From: Comamonadaceae bacterium
GTDB taxonomy: Bacteria > Pseudomonadota > Gammaproteobacteria > Burkholderiales > Burkholderiaceae_C
Assembly: GCA_947442105.1 (NCBI GenBank)
Contig: CANEVH010000001.1
Location: 62,001-126,000, forward strand
Direction: 5' to 3'
DNA length: 64,000 nt
The notes under the pieces were generated by a model. The model was not told the DNA's origin, did not search any database, and saw only the letters and a list, made by a program, of their open reading frames with translations. Shown piece after piece: positions 54,897 to 63,696 of the stretch; the stretch's first letter is position 1; each line of letters opens with the position of its first letter. Position numbers and translations under genes: made by a program.

Positions 54897-54960
54897 GCGG
54901 GTGGTCTCCAAAACGGGGGTTAAAAAACTCTCCCGATGGTAGCCCTTGAACTGGCCTCGC

Positions 54961-55743
54961 TTATTGACGCAGACCGATGGGCCCGTACCAGGCCACTGTA
55001 TTGCTGTGGGTGTTGTCGCTGTCGGTCATCAGGCCGATGGCTACTAGCGCGCCGGGCGGCTCGCCAAAGGCCTGTTCGAAGTCAGCACGGATATTGCGTA
55101 CGTAGTTGCGCCACTGCATCAACCCCTGTGGGCCCGACTCGACCACAATCTTGCGGATGCGGTCGGTGCGCGGGTTTTGGATCACGCTGCCCACCGGCCG
55201 TTGGTTGCACCAGACGTACATCAGCGTGGCATAGGGCATTTCCTCGCCAGTAACCAGGCGGGCCAACTCGTTGAGCATAGAGTTCTTGCCGGAAAACTGG
55301 TTGCGGTCCCCCTCAAACGCCAGAATCAGGCGCACCGGCGAGTCGTCAAGACCCCGAACGCCCATGTCTGCGCCCGCAATCAGCGCGGGCACCATCCAGG
55401 AAAAGCCAAGCTGGCCCAAAGCATCGGCCTCCACCCGCACGGGCGTGCGCAGCATGCTGGCGGAGGAGCGGGCATCGGCCTTCAGCGCGGCACGCTGGCC
55501 CTGCGCGCTTGCCAGCGCCGGTTCTTCCAGCAGGTAGCGGGTTGCCACCTTGCCGGGCAGCGGCAGCGCCTGCCATGCGGCCTGCTGTTGCGCGCTCCAA
55601 GTGAGCTTGCCGGGCGTTGGCGCAAGCGCCACAGCCGCAGGGGGCGCAGCGCAGCCTGTAAACAAGCCCACGCTGAGGCTGAGCAACATCAGCCAACACC
55701 ACCGCCACCCACTGCGGCCAGTGCAAAGGAATCTAGATTTCAT
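54961..55743 (-). CDS. DUF3047 lipoprotein
   Basis: A 260-residue protein with a lipoprotein signal ([14 protein letters not shown], lipobox FTGC with the Cys at about residue 31) and a DUF3047 domain in the mature part ([51 protein letters not shown] and [18 protein letters not shown]). It is probably anchored to the outer or inner membrane facing the periplasm. The function of DUF3047 is unknown. The gene is divergent from radA. Confidence 0.85.
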   Translation of the reverse strand: MKSRFLCTGRSGWRWCWLMLLSLSVGLFTGCAAPPAAVALAPTPGKLTWSAQQQAAWQALPLPGKVATRYLLEEPALASAQGQRAALKADARSSASMLRTPVRVEADALGQLGFSWMVPALIAGADMGVRGLDDSPVRLILAFEGDRNQFSGKNSMLNELARLVTGEEMPYATLMYVWCNQRPVGSVIQNPRTDRIRKIVVESGPQGLMQWRNYVRNIRADFEQAFGEPPGALVAIGLMTDSDNTHSNTVAWYGPIGLRQ

Positions 55744-55930
55744 GCCGCTAGCTTAGGGATTGCCTGTGACAGGCGTAATCAGTAAATCCCGCGATTGAAA
55801 GACACATAAATACTTTAAATCGGTGTTTTGATTACTTCCAGATAGATTGAAGGCGAGACATCGCGCCTGGCCACCTCTCGCAAAGCAGCGAAGCGACGCA
55901 AAACTGTGATTTCATACAGTAATATGCGCC

Positions 55931-57298
55931 ATGGCCAAAGAAAAAAGCGTCTTCGTCTGTTCTGAGTGTGGGGGCACCAGCTCCAAGTGGCTGGGCAAAT
56001 GCCCGAGTTGCAATGCCTGGAACACGCTCATTGAGTCGGTAGCCCAGCCCGAGAGCCTGGCGAAAAACCGCTTTGCCTCGCTGGCCAAAACCGCCGATGT
56101 TGCGGTGCTTTCTGACATTGAGGCCAGCGACTTTGAGCGCACTCCCACCGGCCACGGCGAGCTGGACCGGGTGCTGGGCGGCGGCATTGTGGAAGGCGGC
56201 GTGGTCTTGATCGGCGGCGACCCCGGCATTGGCAAGTCCACCTTGCTGTTGCAGGCGCTGGACTCCTTGCAGCGCAGCGGCAAGAAAACCTTGTATGTGA
56301 CCGGCGAGGAAAGCGGCGCCCAGGTCGCCTTGCGCGCGCGCCGCTTGGGCCTGGATGGCTCCCAAGTGCGGGTATTACCGGAAATAGGGTTGGAAAAAAT
56401 CCTCGCCACCCTGACTGAACAGCAGCCCGATGTGGCGGTGATCGACTCCATTCAGACCGTCTATTCCGAGCAACTCAGCTCCGCGCCGGGCTCGGTGGCG
56501 CAGGTGCGCGAATGCGCCGCGCACTTGACGCGCGCGGCCAAGGCCAGCGGCGTGTGCATCGTGCTGGTGGGCCATGTGACCAAAGAAGGCGCACTGGCCG
56601 GGCCGCGCGTGCTGGAGCACATGGTTGACACGGTGCTGTACTTTGAGGGCGATACGCACAGCCAGTTCCGCCTGGTGCGCGCCATTAAAAACCGCTTTGG
56701 TGCGGTCAACGAGATGGGCGTCTTCGCCATGACCGAGCGCGGCCTCAAGGGCGTGAGCAACCCCAGTGCGATTTTTTTGAGCCAGCACGCCGAGCCGGTG
56801 CCGGGCAGCTGCGTCATGGTCACCCTGGAGGGCACGCGCCCGCTGCTGGTGGAAATCCAGGCGCTGGTGGACAGCGGCGGCCCCAGCCCACGGCGCCTGA
56901 GTGTGGGCTTGGACAAAGACCGCTTGGCCATGTTGCTGGCAGTTTTGCACCGCCACGCTGGGGTGGCGTGCATGGACCAGGACGTGTTCATCAACGCCGT
57001 GGGCGGCGTGCGTATTGGCGAGCCCGCAGCAGACTTGGCGGTGATGTTGGCCATCACCTCCTCCTTGCGCGGCAAACCGCTGCCCAAGGGCTTTATCGCT
57101 TTTGGCGAAGTGGGTCTGGCTGGCGAGGTGCGCCCTGCGCCGCGCGGCCAAGAGCGGCTGAAAGAGGCCGCAAAACTGGGGTTCACCGTCGCCGTGGTGC
57201 CCAAAGCCAATGCGCCAAAAAAGCCGATGGACGGCATGGCGGTGCACGCGGTGGAGCGGATCGAAGACGCCATGAGCGTGGTGCGTGGCCTGGTTTAG
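55931..57298 (+). CDS. radA: DNA repair protein RadA
   Basis: A 455-residue protein involved in recombinational repair and branch migration. The N-terminal zinc finger is CSECGGTSSKWLGKCPSCNAW, the RecA-like ATPase has Walker A GGDPGIGKSTLL and the RadA motif KNRFGAVNEMG, and the Lon-like C-terminal domain starts near residue 300 (GGPSPRRLSVGLDKDR). Length is standard. It is divergent from the DUF3047 lipoprotein gene. Confidence 0.96.
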   Translation: MAKEKSVFVCSECGGTSSKWLGKCPSCNAWNTLIESVAQPESLAKNRFASLAKTADVAVLSDIEASDFERTPTGHGELDRVLGGGIVEGGVVLIGGDPGIGKSTLLLQALDSLQRSGKKTLYVTGEESGAQVALRARRLGLDGSQVRVLPEIGLEKILATLTEQQPDVAVIDSIQTVYSEQLSSAPGSVAQVRECAAHLTRAAKASGVCIVLVGHVTKEGALAGPRVLEHMVDTVLYFEGDTHSQFRLVRAIKNRFGAVNEMGVFAMTERGLKGVSNPSAIFLSQHAEPVPGSCVMVTLEGTRPLLVEIQALVDSGGPSPRRLSVGLDKDRLAMLLAVLHRHAGVACMDQDVFINAVGGVRIGEPAADLAVMLAITSSLRGKPLPKGFIAFGEVGLAGEVRPAPRGQERLKEAAKLGFTVAVVPKANAPKKPMDGMAVHAVERIEDAMSVVRGLV

Positions 57299-57314
57299 CG
57301 CCCTCGCTGCACAT

Positions 57315-57330
57315 CAAGGGCAAACCCTAG
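57315..57330. promoter_or_regulatory. Second copy of the CAAGGG-CAAA-CCCTAG palindrome
   Basis: CAAGGG at 57315-57320, spacer CAAA and CCCTAG at 57325-57330 match the site at 23446-23461 with one mismatch. It lies about 205 bases upstream of livK and just after radA. Confidence 0.4.
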
Positions 57331-57537
57331 GCTTGCTGGAATTTGAAAATATTTGGCTACCGCAGTGAAAAATGTTCAGGGGGCGATGCCTGATAATCCG
57401 CGTTCGCCGGGCATACCCGTAAGTCTTTGTAAGGGACTTTCGATTAGATTACAGAGCTTGTCGTGGTTTGCGGAGATTTCCTGCGGGCCAACGGACTTGG
57501 CGCAATCGACGCATCAATACTTTTAATTGGAGACACC

Positions 57538-58785
57538 ATGACAATTCGTTTCGCAAAACTGGCCTCTCAGGTGGCGATTGCTGCTGCAGTGATGGCTTAC
57601 GCCGGCCTGGCTTCTGCGGCAGACGCCATCAAAATTGGCGTATCAGGACCGTTCACCGGCGGCTCATCTTCCATGGGTGTGAGCATGCGTGACGGAGTCA
57701 AGCTCGCCGTCGACGAGATCAACAAGTCGGGTGGCGTTATCGGCCGTCAACTGCAAATCATCGAGCGCGACGACGAAGCCAAGAACGAGCGCGGCGTGCA
57801 AATCGCCCAAGAACTGATCAACAAGGAAAAAGTCACTGCCACGGTGGGCTTTATCAATACCGGCGTCGCCTTGGCTTCGCAGCGCTTCTACCAAGAAGCC
57901 AAAATCCCAGTCATGAACAACGTGGCTACCGGCTCCATCATCACCCGCCAGTTTGATGACCAGCCTGAGAACTACATCTTCCGCAATGCCGCACATGACA
58001 GCATCCAGGCGCCCATGATTGTGGAAGAGGCTATCACCCGCCGTGGGTTCAAAAAGGTCGCAATTTTGGCGGATTCCACCAACTACGGACAACTGGGCCG
58101 TGCCGACTTGGAAAAAGCGCTGGAACTCAAGGGCGTCAAAGCGGTGGCGGTTGAAAAATTCAACGTCAAGGACGTGGATATGACGGCCCAGTTGCTCAAA
58201 GCAAAGGCGGCCGGCGCTGAGGTGGTGCTGACCTACGCAATTGGACCGGAGCTGGCGCAAATCGCCAACGGCATGACCAAGCTGGGCTGGAAAGTTCCGA
58301 TGATCGGCAGCTGGACACTGTCCATGGCCAATTTCATCGACAACGCAGGCCCTGGCGGCGAAGGTGCGCGCATGCCGCAAACCTTTATCCAAGAGCCCAC
58401 CACGCCCAAGCGGCAGTCCTTCATCATCAACTACCTGCGTACTTTCAACCCGAAAAACGCGCGCATTGATTCCCCGGTGTCTGCTGCCCAAGGTTATGAC
58501 TCTATTTACCTGCTTGCCGCTGCCATCAAGCAAGCCAACTCGACCGACGGTCCCAAGATCAAGGCAGCTTTGGAGGACCTGAAAGCGCCGGTCGAAGGCG
58601 TGGTGACCACTTACAACAAGCCGTTCACCGCCAAAGACCACGAGGCGATTACTGCAAACATTCCAGTCTTTGGCGAAGTCAAAGGCGAGAAGGTGGTGTA
58701 CGCCTACGAAGCCGATCAGAAGAAGGCCTCCGAAGTTCGCGTGAAAGACGTCAACGCCAAGGGCGCTTTGACCGTCAAAAAATAA
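57538..58785 (+). CDS. livK: Branched-chain amino acid ABC transporter, substrate-binding protein
   Basis: A 415-residue periplasmic solute-binding protein. Signal peptide at residues 1-24 (AIAAAVMAYAGLASA, cleaved after ASA), followed by the Peripla_BP_6 fold: IKIGVSGPFTGGSSSMG and VIGRQLQIIERDDEAKNERG at the hinge. It captures leucine, isoleucine, valine or a related compound and passes it to LivH/LivM. GGAG precedes ATG 57538. The terminator at 58814-58850 lies between this gene and the permeases, so it may be expressed at a higher level. Confidence 0.93.
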   Translation: MTIRFAKLASQVAIAAAVMAYAGLASAADAIKIGVSGPFTGGSSSMGVSMRDGVKLAVDEINKSGGVIGRQLQIIERDDEAKNERGVQIAQELINKEKVTATVGFINTGVALASQRFYQEAKIPVMNNVATGSIITRQFDDQPENYIFRNAAHDSIQAPMIVEEAITRRGFKKVAILADSTNYGQLGRADLEKALELKGVKAVAVEKFNVKDVDMTAQLLKAKAAGAEVVLTYAIGPELAQIANGMTKLGWKVPMIGSWTLSMANFIDNAGPGGEGARMPQTFIQEPTTPKRQSFIINYLRTFNPKNARIDSPVSAAQGYDSIYLLAAAIKQANSTDGPKIKAALEDLKAPVEGVVTTYNKPFTAKDHEAITANIPVFGEVKGEKVVYAYEADQKKASEVRVKDVNAKGALTVKK

Positions 58786-58813
58786 GCGGCCACTGCACCC
58801 GAGTTTGCACAAT

Positions 58814-58850
58814 GAAACCCGCTAGTCCATCGGGACTGGCGGGTTTCTTT
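58814..58850 (+). terminator. Terminator hairpin between livK and livH
   Basis: GAAACCCGCTAGTCC (58814-58828) pairs with GGACTGGCGGGTTTC (58832-58846) apart from one G-T wobble, and TTT follows. It likely sets a higher level for the binding protein than for the permeases, as seen in other ABC operons. Confidence 0.8.
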
Positions 58851-58922
58851 CATAGGCGGACATGTACCGCCACGGACCTCCGGTGGGGGGTTAAACGGCT
58901 TGATTATTGGGTGAAATAAATT

Positions 58923-59798
58923 ATGGAAATCCTGCTTCAACTGGTCTACAGCGGTATCGCGCTGGGCATGATCTACGCGGTCATCGCGTTTGGCTACCAG
59001 CTCACGTTCCAGACCTCGGACACGCTGAACTTCGGCCAAGGCGACGCCCTTATGCTGGGCGCTATGGTGGGTCTGACCTTGGTGAACACCGGCATGAACT
59101 ACTGGGTCATGCTGCCCCTGGTGATCGTGTTTGGCATGGCGCAAGGTGCTTTTGTCGAGCGCATTGGCGTGCAGCCGGCCATCAAGATCAAGAGCGAGTT
59201 TGGCTGGATCATGTCCACCATTGCGCTGGGCATTATTTTCAAGAACGTGGCCGAAAACATCTGGGGCCGCGACGATTTGAAGTTCCCGTCCCCATTGCCA
59301 GAGTCGCCCATGAAGGTTTTTGGCGCCAACGTGCTGCCCATGGAGATATTGGTGGTGGTGGGCGCGGTGCTGATGATGCTGGCGGTGGAGTTTTTCAACC
59401 GCAAGACGATTTACGGCAAGGCGGTGGTGGCCACTTTCAATGACCGCGATGCCGCCAAGCTGATGGGCATTAACACCGGCTTGGTGATTACTTTTTCTTA
59501 CGCACTGTCCTCAGCCACTGCGGCCTTTGCTGGCGCGCTGATTGCGCCCCTCACGCTCACAGGCGCCACCATGGGCGCGGTGCTCGGCCTCAAGGCCTTT
59601 GCCGTGGCCATCATTGGCGGCTTGACCAGCGGGCTGGGCATTATTGTGGGCGGCATTATTTTGGGTGTGGCCGAAACCACCACCGGCTTCTATTTGTCCA
59701 CGGGCTACAAAGACGTGCCTGGTTTGGTGCTGTTGTTGCTCGTGCTGGCCTTCAAGCCCGCAGGGCTGTTTGGCAAGACTGCCATCAAGAAAGTTTGA
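58923..59798 (+). CDS. livH: Branched-chain amino acid ABC transporter permease LivH
   Basis: A 291-residue inner-membrane permease with about eight helices. Typical segments: LVYSGIALGMIYAVIAFGYQ near the N terminus, NFGQGDALMLGAMVG and the coupling loop region ATFNDRDAAKLMGINTGLVI, then GGIILGVAETTTGFYLS. It forms the translocation pore with LivM. Its stop is 2 bases before the next gene. Confidence 0.93.
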   Translation: MEILLQLVYSGIALGMIYAVIAFGYQLTFQTSDTLNFGQGDALMLGAMVGLTLVNTGMNYWVMLPLVIVFGMAQGAFVERIGVQPAIKIKSEFGWIMSTIALGIIFKNVAENIWGRDDLKFPSPLPESPMKVFGANVLPMEILVVVGAVLMMLAVEFFNRKTIYGKAVVATFNDRDAAKLMGINTGLVITFSYALSSATAAFAGALIAPLTLTGATMGAVLGLKAFAVAIIGGLTSGLGIIVGGIILGVAETTTGFYLSTGYKDVPGLVLLLLVLAFKPAGLFGKTAIKKV

Positions 59799-59800
59799 AG

Positions 59801-61732
59801 ATGAACCGCAAGTCTCTTTCCGTGGCGATCCTCGCCTTGGCGGCATTGGGTGCCGCGCCTTTGTACCTGGACAACCCGTACTACATCCACATGATCGGCA
59901 CGATCATGATTTACGCGATTTTGCTGTTCGGACTGGACATTGTGGTCGGCTACACCGGCCAGGTGTCTTTGGGTCACGCCGGCCTGTTTGGCGTGGGCTC
60001 CTACACGGCTGGCGTGATGTTCTTCAAGCTGGGTGCGCCGCTGTGGCTCATTATTCCGGCCAGCATTGGCGTGACGGCTGGCTTTGGTGCGCTGCTGGCG
60101 CTGCCCGCGCTTCGGGTGACGGGTCCGTATCTGGCGATGGTGACCTTGGCGTTTGGCACCATCATCCAGATTTTGATCAACGAGATGGACTTTTTGACCG
60201 AAGGTCCGCTGGGTATCAAAATCCCCAAGCCCGACTTGTTTGGCGCCAAGCTCTCCGAGCACGGTTTCTACTGGATGGTGTTTGCGCTCATGGTCTTGTC
60301 GCTGGTGGTGGTAGACCGCATTTTGAAATCCCAGCTCGGCCGGGCGTTTGAAGCGCTGCGCGGCAGCCCGGTGGCCTCTGACTGTATGGGCGTGTCGGTC
60401 TACCGTTACAAGGTGTACGCCTTTGTGGTCAGCGCGGGTTTTGCCGGTCTGGCGGGCTGCTTGTACGCGTATTCTGAGCAGTACATCTCGCCCAATACCT
60501 ACAACTTTGAGTTGACTGTGCTGTTTTTGCTGGCAGTCATCATGGGTGGGCGCAAGAGCCGCACCGGCTCTTTGCTGGGCGCTGCCATCATCGTGATATT
60601 GCCCAAGCTGCTCGACGACCTGGAAATGTTCCGCCAAGTGTCTTCCACGCTTGCGGTGCTGGTGCTGATTGGCGCCGTGGTGGGTGTGGTCAAGAAAACC
60701 ACCACCCCGCGCGCCATGGCCATCCCGGTGCTGGGCACCATCGCTTTGGCGGCGTTTTCTTTCTGGTTGCAGTCCATCACCGACTGGCGCCTGAGCATTT
60801 TTGGTTTGATGATTTTGTTCGTGGTGTATTACTTGCAAGACGGCATCGTCGGTTTTGTGCGCAAGTTGTTCTTTCGCCGGGCCACGCTGGCGGGCCAGTA
60901 CCAGGGTATGGACTTGGGCAAGGACGCGATTACGGTGGCGTCGAACGCCGAGCACAGCGCCGCCGGCAGCGATTTGCTGGTGGCCAAAGGCGTGCTGATG
61001 CAGTTTGGCGGCCTCAAGGCGCTCAACAACGTGGACTTGCGCATCCAGCGCGGCACCATCCATGGCCTGATCGGCCCCAACGGCTCGGGCAAGAGCACGA
61101 TGATGAACGTGCTGACCGGCATTTACGTGCCCACCGCGGGCGACATCACGTTTGCCGGGCGCGCGGTGGTGGGCCGCACCTCGTCAGACATTGCTTTGTC
61201 CGGCATTGCGCGCACCTTCCAAAACGTGCAATTGTTTGGCGAGATGACGGCGCTGCAAAACGTGCAGGTCGGTTTGCACCACACCTTTGATAGCAATTTG
61301 ATTGATGTGGCCTTGAACACCCCGCGCTACAAGCGCGAAGACCACGCTGGCGTGGAACGCGCCTTGGGGCTGCTGCACTTTGTGGGCTTGGGTGACCTGG
61401 CGACCGAAGAAGCACGCAACCTGCCTTACGGCAAACAGCGCCTGCTGGAAATCGCCCGCGCCCTGGCGCTGGATCCGCAACTGTTGCTGCTCGATGAGCC
61501 CGCTGCCGGCCTGACTGCGCCGGACATCAAAGAGCTGATCACCATCATCCGCAAAATCCGCGACCACGGCATTACCGTGATCCTGATTGAGCACCACATG
61601 GACGTGGTGATGAGCATTTGCGACAACGTCTCCGTGCTCGACTTTGGCCAAAAAATCGCCGAAGGCAAACCTGCCGATGTGCAGGCCGATGAAAAAGTGA
61701 TCGAGGCCTATCTGGGCGCTCCGGCCGCTTGA
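59801..61732 (+). CDS. LivM-LivG fusion: permease joined to ATPase
   Basis: A 643-residue protein combining two subunits. Residues 1-340 are the permease LivM (FGLDIVVGYTGQVSLGHAGL, FEALRGSPVASDCMGVSVYR), ending in helix segments near 340. After a linker of about 45 residues, residues 385-643 are the ATPase LivG: Walker A GLIGPNGSGKSTMM, Q loop, signature LPYGKQRLLEIARAL and Walker B LLLDEPAAGLTAPD with the H-loop IEHHMD. In E. coli these are separate proteins. The reading frame is continuous with no sign of an error. It pairs with LivF below. Confidence 0.93.
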   Translation: MNRKSLSVAILALAALGAAPLYLDNPYYIHMIGTIMIYAILLFGLDIVVGYTGQVSLGHAGLFGVGSYTAGVMFFKLGAPLWLIIPASIGVTAGFGALLALPALRVTGPYLAMVTLAFGTIIQILINEMDFLTEGPLGIKIPKPDLFGAKLSEHGFYWMVFALMVLSLVVVDRILKSQLGRAFEALRGSPVASDCMGVSVYRYKVYAFVVSAGFAGLAGCLYAYSEQYISPNTYNFELTVLFLLAVIMGGRKSRTGSLLGAAIIVILPKLLDDLEMFRQVSSTLAVLVLIGAVVGVVKKTTTPRAMAIPVLGTIALAAFSFWLQSITDWRLSIFGLMILFVVYYLQDGIVGFVRKLFFRRATLAGQYQGMDLGKDAITVASNAEHSAAGSDLLVAKGVLMQFGGLKALNNVDLRIQRGTIHGLIGPNGSGKSTMMNVLTGIYVPTAGDITFAGRAVVGRTSSDIALSGIARTFQNVQLFGEMTALQNVQVGLHHTFDSNLIDVALNTPRYKREDHAGVERALGLLHFVGLGDLATEEARNLPYGKQRLLEIARALALDPQLLLLDEPAAGLTAPDIKELITIIRKIRDHGITVILIEHHMDVVMSICDNVSVLDFGQKIAEGKPADVQADEKVIEAYLGAPAA

Positions 61733-61751
61733 ACGTACAGGACACCCGCAT

Positions 61752-62474
61752 ATGTTGAGTATCAAAAACCTAGAAGCCGGTTACGGCAAAGTGCAAGTTT
61801 TGCACGGCATCTCCATGGAAGTGCCCAAGGGCAAAGTGGTCACCTTGATCGGCTCCAACGGCGCTGGCAAAACCACCACCATGCGTGCTATATCGGGCAT
61901 GATCGCGCCCACCGCAGGCGAAATCAGCCTCAACGGCACGCGCACCGACGGCATGGAGTCTTTCACTATTGCCAAACTGGGCTTGGCGCACTCGCCCGAA
62001 GGCCGACGTGTGTTTGCCACCATGTCGGTCACCGACAACCTGATTTTGGGTGCCTTTCCGCGCCTGACCGGCAGCCGCCCCAAGGGCGACGTGCAGGGCG
62101 ATCTGGAGCGCGCCATGGACTTGTTTCCCCGCCTCAAAGAGCGGCGCACGCAGCTGGCGGGCACCTTGTCGGGTGGCGAGCAGCAAATGCTGGCCATGGC
62201 CCGCGCGGTCATGCTCAACCCCGAAATCGTGTTGCTGGACGAGCCCTCCATGGGCCTGGCGCCGATTTTGGTGGAAGAAGTGTTCCGCATCATCAGCGAC
62301 CTCAAGTCGCGCGGTGTGACCATGCTGCTGGTGGAGCAGTTTGCCGCAGCGGCGCTCAAGGTGGCGGACTACGGCTACGTGCTGGAGAACGGTCGCATCT
62401 CGGTGCACGGCGAAGCCTCCAAGTTGCAAGACGACCCGGCGGTGAAAGCCGCCTATCTGGGCGGCGGCCACTAA
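61752..62474 (+). CDS. livF: Branched-chain amino acid ABC transporter ATPase LivF
   Basis: A 240-residue ATPase with Walker A LIGSNGAGKTTTM, signature TLSGGEQQMLAMARAV and Walker B VLLDEPSMGLAPI. It starts 19 bases after the LivMG stop and completes the transporter LivKHMGF. The C-terminal segment ending YGYVLENGRISVHGEASKL is typical of LivF. Confidence 0.94.
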   Translation: MLSIKNLEAGYGKVQVLHGISMEVPKGKVVTLIGSNGAGKTTTMRAISGMIAPTAGEISLNGTRTDGMESFTIAKLGLAHSPEGRRVFATMSVTDNLILGAFPRLTGSRPKGDVQGDLERAMDLFPRLKERRTQLAGTLSGGEQQMLAMARAVMLNPEIVLLDEPSMGLAPILVEEVFRIISDLKSRGVTMLLVEQFAAAALKVADYGYVLENGRISVHGEASKLQDDPAVKAAYLGGGH

Positions 62475-62478
62475 CTCT

Positions 62479-62505
62479 GCTGAAGGTGCGCAGCGCCCCC
62501 CCACT
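62479..62505. repeat. Fragment of the dispersed palindromic repeat
   Basis: CTGAAGGTGCGCAGCGCC at about 62482-62499 matches the core of the family, but the terminal dyad is not complete. Confidence 0.4.
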
Positions 62506-62570
62506 AGACAAGTTATTTGAACTTAAGGGCCGGAACGGCTGGCGCCACCTTGCATTGGCGCTCTGCCCAA

Positions 62571-62610
62571 ACAAGGGTGCGAAGTGCATGCGTGCATTTC
62601 GCACCCTTGT
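62571..62610. other. Large palindrome upstream of the cytochrome cluster
   Basis: ACAAGGGTGCGAA at 62571-62583 pairs perfectly with TTCGCACCCTTGT at 62598-62610; the centre also has dyad character (TGCATGCGTGCA). It could end livF transcription or be an operator of the cytochrome genes. There is no clear T run. Confidence 0.6.
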
Positions 62611-62655
62611 TGACTTTTGGGGGTGCAAAGCGCTTTACGGCACATTAACCTTGGC

Positions 62656-63126
62656 ATGCGACCATTCCCGCATTGGAGGTTCTATGCCCTTAGACATTTT
62701 TTTAGCCCCGCGTTTTTCCGCCAGCGTGGTGCGCGGTGCGCTGGTGTGGGTTTGTTGGTCGTGGCGGCGTGGGCCGCAGCCCTGCCCGCACAGGCGCTTA
62801 GCGCAGCAGACCAGCTGGCCACCTATGCCGCCGCGTCCGGTCAGGCGCCGCAGAGCGCGCGGGGCCAAGAGTTCTTTAACACCAAGCACGGCCATGAATG
62901 GTCTTGCGCGTCTTGCCACACCGCGACCCCAACGGGCGAAGGCAAGCATGCCAGCACCGGCAAACTGATTCGCCCTATGGCGCCGACGGCCAATACCGAG
63001 CGCTTTTCGGACGCTGCCAAGACCGAAAAATGGTTTCGCCGCAATTGCAACGACGTGGTGGGCCGTGAATGCACCCCGGCCGAAAAGGCCGATGTGCTCG
63101 CTTGGCTGCTGAGCTTCAAGAACTGA
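62656..63126 (+). CDS. DUF1924 c-type cytochrome, N terminus uncertain
   Basis: A periplasmic monoheme cytochrome, about 156 residues from ATG 62656. The heme site is CASCH, followed by KLIRPMAPTANTERFSD (likely Met ligand) and NCNDVVGRECTPAEKADVL, the DUF1924 pattern. In the current frame the start has no ribosome site. A strong GGAGG at 62675-62679 precedes ATG 62684 in a different frame, whose signal peptide (FLAPRFSASVVRGALV) would join the present frame perfectly if one more G were present in the GGG at 62748-62750. I therefore suspect a one-base deletion. Next gene is a diheme cytochrome, 18 bases on. Confidence 0.7.
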   Translation: MRPFPHWRFYALRHFFSPAFFRQRGARCAGVGLLVVAAWAAALPAQALSAADQLATYAAASGQAPQSARGQEFFNTKHGHEWSCASCHTATPTGEGKHASTGKLIRPMAPTANTERFSDAAKTEKWFRRNCNDVVGRECTPAEKADVLAWLLSFKN

Positions 63127-63144
63127 ACGCCCAAGGAGCCCCGT

Positions 63145-63669
63145 ATGCCTGCAATAGCCGCCCTGAATTTCACGATGGTGCGCAGCACCGCCCCACACGC
63201 ACGTTCTTTCACGCTAAGTCGCCTTGCCGTCCTGCTGGGACTTGCCGCTGCGTGCTTGATCGCACGGGCCGAGGGAGGCCAAGTCAGCAGCCCCCGCCTG
63301 CCCGCCTACCAGGCCGAATGCGCGGCCTGCCATATCGCCTATCCGCCGGGTCTGTTGGGTGCCCGGTCTTGGCAGCAAATCATGGCGGGCCTGCCCAAGC
63401 ATTTCGGCGTGGACGCTTCGCTGGACGCGGGCAGCACCCAATCCATCGCCGACTGGCTAACCGCGCATGCAGGCACCGGACGCCGGTTTAGCGAGCCGCT
63501 GCCCGACAACCGCATCACCAAGTCAAATTGGTTTGTCCGCCAGCACGACGAGGTGAGCGCCAGCGTGTTCAAGCGGCCAGCGGTGGGCGGAGCCTCCAAT
63601 TGCGTCGCCTGCCACAAGCGTGCGGCTGACGGTAACTTTGATGAGCACGAAGTGCGCATTCCCAAATAA
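63145..63669 (+). CDS. Diheme cytochrome c
   Basis: A 174-residue protein with signal peptide (LSRLAVLLGLAAACLIARA, cleaved about residue 42) and two heme sites, CAACH near residue 55 and CVACH near residue 152. AAGGAG at 63131-63136 supports ATG 63145. The first 25 residues are encoded by DNA that matches the palindromic repeat family (ACGATGGTGCGCAGCACC), so the start may have been extended by repeat insertion; the membrane-targeting part begins after it. It belongs with the DUF1924 cytochrome and the cytochrome b gene. Confidence 0.85.
   Translation: MPAIAALNFTMVRSTAPHARSFTLSRLAVLLGLAAACLIARAEGGQVSSPRLPAYQAECAACHIAYPPGLLGARSWQQIMAGLPKHFGVDASLDAGSTQSIADWLTAHAGTGRRFSEPLPDNRITKSNWFVRQHDEVSASVFKRPAVGGASNCVACHKRAADGNFDEHEVRIPK
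63165..63215. repeat. Dispersed palindromic repeat, copy inside a coding region
   Basis: AATTTCACGATGGTGCGCAG, then CACCGCC and a degenerate right arm ending near TCTTTCACG, matches the family core. It lies in frame within the N-terminal part of the diheme cytochrome gene. Confidence 0.5.
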
Positions 63670-63684
63670 GGCGCTGTGCGCCTT
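63668..63684 (+). terminator. Hairpin after the diheme cytochrome gene
   Basis: AAGGCGC at 63668-63674 pairs with GCGCCTT at 63678-63684 over the 3-base loop TGT, then GCTTTC follows. It overlaps the stop codon of the cytochrome gene and could reduce read-through. Confidence 0.5.
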
Positions 63685-63696
63685 GCTTTCGCCTTA

